A stretch of DNA of 64,000 nt, taken from Synechococcaceae cyanobacterium. Lineage in GTDB: Bacteria; Cyanobacteriota; Cyanobacteriia; PCC-6307; Cyanobiaceae. Made by a program: the position numbers and the translations under genes. This document shows, in pieces, positions 55,196-61,341 of the stretch. A model generated the notes under the pieces. It worked only from the letters and a program-made list of their open reading frames with translations. It was not told where the DNA came from and made no database searches. The stretch lies in contig CANCJV010000007.1 of NCBI GenBank assembly GCA_947378425.1, positions 33,622 to 97,621 of the forward strand, written 5' to 3'. Numbering within the stretch: the first letter of the stretch is position 1; every line of letters starts with the position of its first letter.

Positions 55196-56452
55196 ATGGC
55201 GGCAACAGCGCTCTCCCCCTTCTCCCGTCTGTACAGGGCATCACCGGTCCTGGTGGTCGCCGTTCTCACCCTGATCTGGGCCAGTCGTCCCAGTATCGGT
55301 GTCGTGGTGCGCGGCATGGGCGTGCTGGCGCCCCCCGGTGATCGCCGCGGCCTCTACGCCCGGGGCGCCGGGGAAGTGCAAGAGCTCAAGGTGCGTGTCG
55401 GCCAGCAGGTGCAAGCCGGCCAGCTGCTGATCACCCTCAGCCAGGTCGGCCAGAGTGCCCCGGGGGCGGGTGGTGGCCCGGCCACCAGTCCTCGACTGCG
55501 CCAGGCCCGCCAGGCCGCCCTCGACCAGCAATTTCTGGTGCAGGAGGCCCAATCCCGATCCCTTGACGCCCAGATGCGATCCCTGGAGCAACGCCGCCAG
55601 CAGATCACCACCACCAACCAGCCGGTGGGGCAGCAACTCAAGGCCCTCGACGAGCTGCGCCGCGATGATGTCGTCGCTCGCTACAGCCCGCTCTGGGTGA
55701 GCGCCCAGGATCTGTGGTTGCGCAATCGGGCCGACCTCAGTGCCCTGCAGGCCCGCCAGGCGGAGCTGGTCGCCCAGCGGACAGCGCTGGCGGCCCAGAA
55801 GGCGGAACTCCAGGCTCAGCGCGCGGCCCTGGCGAGTGAAACCGTTGGCCAGGAGGTGTTCGCTTCGGTGGCGGGTCGGCTGCTGGATCTGGCGGTGCTG
55901 CCGGGCCAGCCGGTGGCGCCCGGCCAGAAACTGGGCAACATCGCCCTGGCCGATCGCCACGGCGAGCGGCTGGCGATCGTGCTGTTCACCGCCGCCGACG
56001 CCAGTCGCCTGCGGGTCGGCGATGAGGTGCGTCTCAATCCCCAGCTGCTCAGCCGCGACAGTTTCGGCAGCGCCGAGCAGCGCTATGGCCTGGTGCCAGG
56101 CCGTTTGATCAGCCTGTCCAGAGACAGCGTCGATGGGGCCGATGTGGCCGCCCAGGTGGGCAGCCAGGAGGAGGCCGCCAATCTGATGGCCAGCGCCCGC
56201 CAGCGTTCCTTCGGCGACGGCGGCGATCTCACCAGCCAGTTGCCCGGACGGGTGGGGGCGCCACTGGTGCTGGCGGTGGTGCGGCTGGAGATAGCGTCCA
56301 CCCCCAGTGGCCTGGCCTGGAGCCTGGGCCGCGGGCCGGAGCGTCCCCTGCCTCAGCGCACCCCCACCGAGGTGGAAGCCGAGGTGGAAACCAGGGCACC
56401 CTTGAGTTATCTGCTGCCGTTCTGGCGCTGGATGAGCGGAGCGCGCCCATGA
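55196..56452 (+). CDS. HlyD-family membrane-fusion protein (AaeA-like adaptor)
   Basis: 418 residues. One N-terminal helix (LVVAVLTLIWASRPSIGVVV) anchors a periplasmic adaptor: a biotinyl-lipoyl-like half domain (GEVQELKVRVGQQVQAGQLL), a long coiled coil of about 150 residues (Gln/Ala/Arg/Leu-rich, up to SETVGQEVFASVAGRLLDL) and a C-terminal barrel (LRVGDEVRLNPQLL). It links an inner-membrane pump to TolC. The last four bases overlap the start of a small membrane gene. Confidence 0.88.
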   Translation: MAATALSPFSRLYRASPVLVVAVLTLIWASRPSIGVVVRGMGVLAPPGDRRGLYARGAGEVQELKVRVGQQVQAGQLLITLSQVGQSAPGAGGGPATSPRLRQARQAALDQQFLVQEAQSRSLDAQMRSLEQRRQQITTTNQPVGQQLKALDELRRDDVVARYSPLWVSAQDLWLRNRADLSALQARQAELVAQRTALAAQKAELQAQRAALASETVGQEVFASVAGRLLDLAVLPGQPVAPGQKLGNIALADRHGERLAIVLFTAADASRLRVGDEVRLNPQLLSRDSFGSAEQRYGLVPGRLISLSRDSVDGADVAAQVGSQEEAANLMASARQRSFGDGGDLTSQLPGRVGAPLVLAVVRLEIASTPSGLAWSLGRGPERPLPQRTPTEVEAEVETRAPLSYLLPFWRWMSGARP

Positions 56453-56643
56453 AATTGCCCCGCCTCAGCCACCAGCGACGTCAGGCCCTGCTGGCGCCAT
56501 GGCTGCAGCCGTGGCCCTGGCTGAGCCTGGTGCTGCTGCTCCTCTGCAGTCGAACGGAGCCACCGCGGCTGTGGTTCTGGCTGGCGCTGCTGTTGATCAG
56601 CCTGCTGGTGGGGCTGCTGCAGAGCCAGGCGCGCCGCCCTTGA
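56449..56643 (+). CDS. small two-helix membrane protein (AaeX-like position)
   Basis: 64 residues from the overlapping ATG. Two hydrophobic helices (WPWLSLVLLLLCSR and LWFWLALLLISLLVGLLQ) between basic ends. It sits between an adaptor and a FUSC transporter, just as AaeX (67 residues, unknown role) sits with AaeA and AaeB in E. coli. Sequence identity to AaeX could not be checked. The next gene overlaps its stop (TTGA). Confidence 0.7.
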   Translation: MKLPRLSHQRRQALLAPWLQPWPWLSLVLLLLCSRTEPPRLWFWLALLLISLLVGLLQSQARRP

Positions 56644-57797
56644 GCAGCCCGGCCGACCCGGACTCCGCGCCCCAGGTGAGCGAACCGGGCGAGCCGAGCC
56701 GGGCCCTGAGACTGGTGCTGGTCGTGGGTCTGGCCGGCGCCCTGACCTGGGCGATCTGCAGGAGCTTCGGCCTGGGCGGGGCCACCGCCTACGGGGTCGT
56801 GGTGGCGGCCCTGATCGTGCGTCCCCGCTTCGATCGCTGGCCGGCGGCGGTGTTCGTGCTGCTGCCCTTGGTGGTGACCATGGGCCTGGCCCTTGGCACG
56901 GTGCTCAAACCGCTGTTGCAGGCGCCGCCGGTGTGGCAGTTCGCCGTCGTCACCGCCTGTGCCCAGCTCCTCGGTCAGGCGCTGCCCGACAAACTGGCGC
57001 TGGTGCGCAACATCCTGGCGGTGCTGGCGGTGCTGCCTCTGCTCAGCGCCAATGCCACCTGGCTGGGCGCCTGGCAGCAGCTCCTGGCGGTGATCATCGG
57101 TCTGGCGGTGGGGGCTCTGCTGCAGGCGGCGCTGCGGCTGCCGGGGGAAGGCGGCCTGCCGGAGCCGGAGGTGGAGTTGCCGTCGCGCCGCCTGGTCGCT
57201 CGCTTCAGGGACCCGTTTTTCTGGCGCAAGCTGGTGATCTCCACCCTGGCGCTGAGCATCGGCCTGGGGCTGGGGGCCGTCGATCCCAAATACCTCTACT
57301 TCGGCGTCGTGTTGCTGCTCAACGACAGCCTCGGCGCCACCCTGGGACGAGTGAGGGATCGCATGGTGGGCGTCAGCCTGGGGGTGTTGATGCCCTGGCT
57401 GGTGTTCAACACCATGGGGGTGAACAGCGTGGCGGTGGCCCTGGTGATGGCTGGCACCACGGCGCTGGTGCTGGCCTTCGGCCTGGAGGCCCACCTGCGC
57501 ACGGCCCTGATCTCCAGCGGCGTCACCTTCGTGGGCTATGGCGCCCTGACGGATTGGTATGTCCCCAGTCGCTGGATCGACTATCTGATGGGCAGCGCTC
57601 TGGCCCTGCTCGTCTGTCTGCTGGTGCGACCCGTCTCGGCCCTGCGGCGCTTCCGGCAGCTGGCGGACATCGATCCGCCTCTGGCCGCTGGTCTCTCGCC
57701 CGAGCTGGCCAGGCTGCTGCCCAGCGCCCTTGAAGAGGCCAGGGTGCTCGGCCAGGAACGGGAGTTCCGCCAGTTGCTGGCGCGGTTGCAGGGCTGA
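56640..57797 (+). CDS. FUSC/aromatic-acid-exporter family transporter (AaeB-like)
   Basis: About 385 residues, starting at a TTG that overlaps the upstream stop; an upstream ATG at 56499 would overlap the small gene heavily. Ten or more hydrophobic segments in two halves, with a soluble linker of about 25 residues near the middle (PEPEVELPSRRLVARFRDPF). The second half starts with FFWRKLVISTLALSIGLGLG and has KYLYFGVVLLLNDSLGATLG, matching FUSC and fusaric-acid-resistance proteins. Shorter than AaeB (about 650 residues). Predicted inner-membrane pump for aromatic or weak-acid compounds, working with the HlyD- and TolC-like proteins. Confidence 0.85.
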   Translation: MSSPADPDSAPQVSEPGEPSRALRLVLVVGLAGALTWAICRSFGLGGATAYGVVVAALIVRPRFDRWPAAVFVLLPLVVTMGLALGTVLKPLLQAPPVWQFAVVTACAQLLGQALPDKLALVRNILAVLAVLPLLSANATWLGAWQQLLAVIIGLAVGALLQAALRLPGEGGLPEPEVELPSRRLVARFRDPFFWRKLVISTLALSIGLGLGAVDPKYLYFGVVLLLNDSLGATLGRVRDRMVGVSLGVLMPWLVFNTMGVNSVAVALVMAGTTALVLAFGLEAHLRTALISSGVTFVGYGALTDWYVPSRWIDYLMGSALALLVCLLVRPVSALRRFRQLADIDPPLAAGLSPELARLLPSALEEARVLGQEREFRQLLARLQG

Positions 57798-57855
57798 GTG
57801 CCGGGCCGCCACCCCCCAGGCCTGCGCCGGGCGCTGCTGCGGCCAGGCCAGCCCC

Positions 57856-59043
57856 TCAGCTGGGTGGATCCATGCCCCGATCGGCGAAGCCCCGGCAGAT
57901 GGCCAGCCGCAGCTGGGCACTCACCGCCCCCGCCCGCAGGGGATTGTTCACAGCCACGGTGAGGCTGTAGCGGTAGGTCTCCAGGCCGAACTCCTGCAGG
58001 CGCGCCTGGGGCGGCGGATCGATCAGCACCTCCTGCAGAGAAGCGGAGATCGCCTCCAGCAGGGCCACGATCTGGTCCGGGGCCCAGCGGCGGCTGACGT
58101 CCAGGTGGATCGTGCAGCGACGCAGCCGATCGCTGTGGGTGTAAGTGGTGGTCGAGGTGGTGAAGAAGGTCTGGTTGGGCACCACCAGCTCGGCGTTGTC
58201 ACTGCCGCGCCAGAGGGTGGTGGCCCGGGGTCCGAGCCGGCGCACCTCGCAGGCCTCGCCGTCATGGATCAGCACTTCACCGGGCCGCACCGAGCCCTCG
58301 ATCAGCAGCCACAGGCCACTGACGATGTTGGAGAACACCTCCTTGATGCCGAAGCCCAGGCCCACCGAAAAGCCACCGGCGATCGCCAGCAGCCCGGTCT
58401 GGTTGATGCCCAGTCGCTGCAGCGCCCAGATCAGGCCAAGGGCCACGATGCTGTACTGCAGGATCTGATCGATGGCCGTGCGGCTGCCCTCACTGAGGCT
58501 GAGAGAATGCTTCAGCAGGGTGCTCAGCCAGGCCGCCGGCAAGGGCATGCCCACCAGCAACAGGTAGAGCAGGGCCAGCACCTGGGCCAGATCGCCGAGG
58601 TTGATGGCACTGCCGAACCAGATCCCCAGGGGAAGGTTGGCCAGATCCTGGAGGCTGCCCAGAGCTTCCAGCACCTGCAGCAGCACCACGGTGAAGAAAC
58701 AGGGCCGCAGCAAGCGGCTCACCAACACCTGGTACTGGGCCGGCGGCAGGCGGGGCTTGAACACCCGCCGTTCCAGCAGGCCCAGCAGCAGCCAGCCGAG
58801 GCTGACTTCGGCGGCCAGCATCACCAGCCCCGATCGCTGCCCTGCCAGCAACAGCAGCAAGTCCATCGGCACCAGGCTGGCCAGCAGCAGCAAGGCCCAG
58901 GGCCAACGCCGCAGAGCCGGCCCATGGCGCCGGACTTGCTGCACCAGCAGCACCGCGCCGCCAATCAGCAGCAGTTGGACGAGAACGAAGGGACGATGCA
59001 GGTAGGCCAGCCAGGCCAGCACCACGTCGAGCAGCACGGTCAT
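57856..59043 (-). CDS. MscS-family mechanosensitive channel
   Basis: 395 residues. Four to five N-terminal helices, then the pore helix and beta domain of MscS: GLLAIAGGFSVGLGFGIKEV and SNIVSGLWLLIEGSVRPGEV, with the expected G/A-rich pore and a soluble Sm-like domain containing VVPNQTFFTTSTTTYTHSDR. These channels release solutes on turgor rise. Its start overlaps the solute-binding-protein stop by four bases, so both are made together. Confidence 0.9.
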   Translation of the reverse strand: MTVLLDVVLAWLAYLHRPFVLVQLLLIGGAVLLVQQVRRHGPALRRWPWALLLLASLVPMDLLLLLAGQRSGLVMLAAEVSLGWLLLGLLERRVFKPRLPPAQYQVLVSRLLRPCFFTVVLLQVLEALGSLQDLANLPLGIWFGSAINLGDLAQVLALLYLLLVGMPLPAAWLSTLLKHSLSLSEGSRTAIDQILQYSIVALGLIWALQRLGINQTGLLAIAGGFSVGLGFGIKEVFSNIVSGLWLLIEGSVRPGEVLIHDGEACEVRRLGPRATTLWRGSDNAELVVPNQTFFTTSTTTYTHSDRLRRCTIHLDVSRRWAPDQIVALLEAISASLQEVLIDPPPQARLQEFGLETYRYSLTVAVNNPLRAGAVSAQLRLAICRGFADRGMDPPS

Positions 59044-60374
59044 CGGTGCTCCGACTCCAACTTGATCAGCGCCTCAGCCCCCTGGTCGGGAGACAACACC
59101 CCTTCCATTACCTGGGCGACCACAGTGTCAACAACTGGCAGCACCCGGTTCATCCGGGCCGAGGAGAAGGAGGGCTCGCGGATCGGCGAGGTGAGCTGAT
59201 ATTGCCGCTGAGCTTCGGCCATGACCGCCAAGCGGCCGGAACTGGCCACCGGAATCGGAGCGAAGCGGTTCACCGGCACCATCACATGACTCGCCAGGGC
59301 GAGGCTGCGCTGCACCCCGGGATCCAGGGTGAAGCGCGCAAGGTCGACGGCGAGCTGCCGCTGGTGCCAGGAGGAATCGGCCCCGAGCGCCCACACCCGC
59401 AAAGTGGTGAAAGGGGTGGGCAGGCCACCGGGACCGGATGGCAAGGGTGCCACCCCGAGCCGTTTGCCCATCACCCGTTCCAGCCGGGGTATGACGAGGC
59501 TGAAACAGGGAATCCAGGCCAGGCGACCGGACGCCAACCCCTCCACCAGCTCCTCGGGGCCAGCCGCCAGATCGACCCGGCTCAGTTGGGCGGCCTGCCG
59601 CAGCCAGAGCAACCAGGTCCGGATCGCCTGCCGATTCGCCGTCAGATCAGCGGCGGCCGATCGCTGCCCGGACAGCAGCGGCACTAGGGCCTGGCGGGCG
59701 CCGAGGGCCCCGACGCTCCACCACAGACCCACCGCATCCAGGGCCAGACCGATCGGCTGCCCCCCGGCCGCCAACGCCAACAGAGCCTCGGTGCTGGCGG
59801 GAGGCTCAGCCACGCGCTGGCTGTCGTAACAAGCCAGGCTGGGCTCGCTGAACACCGGCAGTCCAGCCAGGCCCAGGGGGGTCTGCACAGCATGCAGCGC
59901 CCGCGGTTCGACGGTGGCCACGGTGGTCGCCAATTCGGCCGTGCGCGGCAGGGCACTCGTCAGGCCCTGCTCCAGCAGTTCCATCGCCACAGATGAGCGC
60001 ACCAGCAGCAGATCAGGCCCCAGTCCCTGGCGATGGGAGCGGATCAGCTCCTCAGCCAGGTTCGCCTCCGGCACCACGGCGAACTGCACGTGCGCCTCGG
60101 GATGCACGCGGGCGAAGGCTTCCAGCAGCGGCCCCCAGGCCTGTCCACCGCGGTAGTCCGCCGCCAGCCAGTCCATGCCGGGAGCGAGGGCGAGCGTTAC
60201 ATGCAGGGTCTGGCGGCGCAGCAGCGGCAGGGACTGACATCCCCCCAGAGCCAGCACCAGCACCAACAGGCCGAAGGCACCCCAGGCAGCTCCTCCGCCT
60301 GCCCGGTCGCGGTGACGGCCGCGATGCCTTGACAGGAGCACCCTGATCGGCAGGCACTGAGGGGAACTGAGCAC
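59040..60374 (-). CDS. lipoprotein, extracellular solute-binding protein (ABC type)
   Basis: 444 residues from GTG 60374. The N-terminus holds a basic stretch, a hydrophobic core (AAWGAFGLLVLVLALGG) and a lipobox LALGGC, giving an acylated cysteine near residue 46. Body shows the periplasmic-binding fold of family 1: WGPLLEAFARVHPEAHVQFA, ELIRSHRQGLGPDLLLVRSS and, near the C-terminus, ARFTLDPGVQRSLALASHVM, then GVLSPDQGAEALIKLE. The pattern matches sugar-binding ABC proteins. No permease or ATPase gene is nearby; instead the overlapping downstream gene is an MscS channel. Confidence 0.85.
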   Translation of the reverse strand: MLSSPQCLPIRVLLSRHRGRHRDRAGGGAAWGAFGLLVLVLALGGCQSLPLLRRQTLHVTLALAPGMDWLAADYRGGQAWGPLLEAFARVHPEAHVQFAVVPEANLAEELIRSHRQGLGPDLLLVRSSVAMELLEQGLTSALPRTAELATTVATVEPRALHAVQTPLGLAGLPVFSEPSLACYDSQRVAEPPASTEALLALAAGGQPIGLALDAVGLWWSVGALGARQALVPLLSGQRSAAADLTANRQAIRTWLLWLRQAAQLSRVDLAAGPEELVEGLASGRLAWIPCFSLVIPRLERVMGKRLGVAPLPSGPGGLPTPFTTLRVWALGADSSWHQRQLAVDLARFTLDPGVQRSLALASHVMVPVNRFAPIPVASSGRLAVMAEAQRQYQLTSPIREPSFSSARMNRVLPVVDTVVAQVMEGVLSPDQGAEALIKLESEHR

Positions 60375-60459
60375 AGGCCCCGAGCCGACTGGGCGCCATT
60401 CTGGGGGACGTCGCCGCCGTCACCACCCATGGCGACGACCGTTCCCGCAGAAGCCCGCC

Positions 60460-60909
60460 ATGGACGACAGCCCCCAAGCCCGTGTGCCCTACTGGAAGGT
60501 CTGGCGTGACGCCGAGGGCATCAGCCACCAGCACCAGGCCTGGCTGGAGAACTTCGAGCTCGCCCACCTGACGGAAGGGATGCAGAGCATCTGGCGCACC
60601 CCCACCGAGGGGGGCACCACCGGCACCCTGTTGCTGCACGTCGTGCCTGGGGTGATCTACGAATGGCACGAAAATCCCGCGCCCCAGTGGATCGTGACGC
60701 TCTCAGGCCGCTGGTTCGTCGAAACCATGGACGGCCATCGCGTCGAGATGGGGCCCGGTGAGCTCTCCTTCGGCGGCGACCAGGGCTGTCGCTGCATCGA
60801 GGGCCGCCGGGGGCACCGTTCCGGGGCGGTGGGAGAGGAGCCGGCGGTTCTGATCCTGATTCAGGTGGAGCAGATCCCGCCGGAGGTTGCGGCGGCGGAG
60901 CCGGGGTGA
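60460..60909 (+). CDS. small cupin-like protein
   Basis: 149 residues. Beta-rich, with a metal-site-like cupin region near VPGVIYEWHENPAPQWIVTL, where His and Glu could be ligands, and a second element MDGHRVEMGPGELSFGGDQG. The fold is likely a single cupin barrel; catalytic activity is unproven. No signal. Divergent from the solute-binding protein. Confidence 0.75.
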   Translation: MDDSPQARVPYWKVWRDAEGISHQHQAWLENFELAHLTEGMQSIWRTPTEGGTTGTLLLHVVPGVIYEWHENPAPQWIVTLSGRWFVETMDGHRVEMGPGELSFGGDQGCRCIEGRRGHRSGAVGEEPAVLILIQVEQIPPEVAAAEPG

Positions 60910-60927
60910 TCGCCGTTCGGACGCTGA

Positions 60928-61113
60928 ATGCGGGGGCTGTCCCTGCTCAGCCTGAGCGGCCGCCCCTTCGCCGTTCGCATCGGGGGAAACCTGTGCCACG
61001 CCATGGGAACCAGCGCGATAGTGAAGGCCGATCTGGAGGCCTATCAGCAGCGCGCGATTGCCATGGTGCGCGACCTGATTGAGACGCTCCATCGCGGCAT
61101 CGCCTCGTCATAG
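60928..61113 (+). CDS. possible small protein, weakly supported
   Basis: A 61-residue frame with a late helical segment (KADLEAYQQRAIAMVRDLIE) and a TAG stop. No Shine-Dalgarno match and no family recognised. It may be a remnant or chance frame. Confidence 0.25.
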   Translation: MRGLSLLSLSGRPFAVRIGGNLCHAMGTSAIVKADLEAYQQRAIAMVRDLIETLHRGIASS

Positions 61114-61277
61114 CCAGGCCGCTGAATCGTGTGGCTGGCTGTGACGAGGCGAGTAGGTGAACGATGGGTTGGGGCTGAACATTGGGTCGGAACTGAGCAG
61201 CCGTGCTGCTGAACAGGCCTGGCGCCCGTGTGCCTGCGCCAGCTGAACCGCCGTCGTTGTTCACGACGATGGCCCAT

Positions 61278-61309
61278 AAAAAAGCCGCCACACCCATGGG
61301 TGTGGCGGC
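61278..61309 (-). terminator. Rho-independent terminator of the RTX gene
   Basis: On the minus strand a perfect 12-base stem (GCCGCCACACCC / GGGTGTGGCGGC) with a two-base centre is followed by TTTTTT. It lies 33-64 bases past the RTX stop. Textbook intrinsic terminator. Confidence 0.93.
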
Positions 61310-61341
61310 CGAGGCGCCCTGAGGGCAGCCGCTGATTGAGA

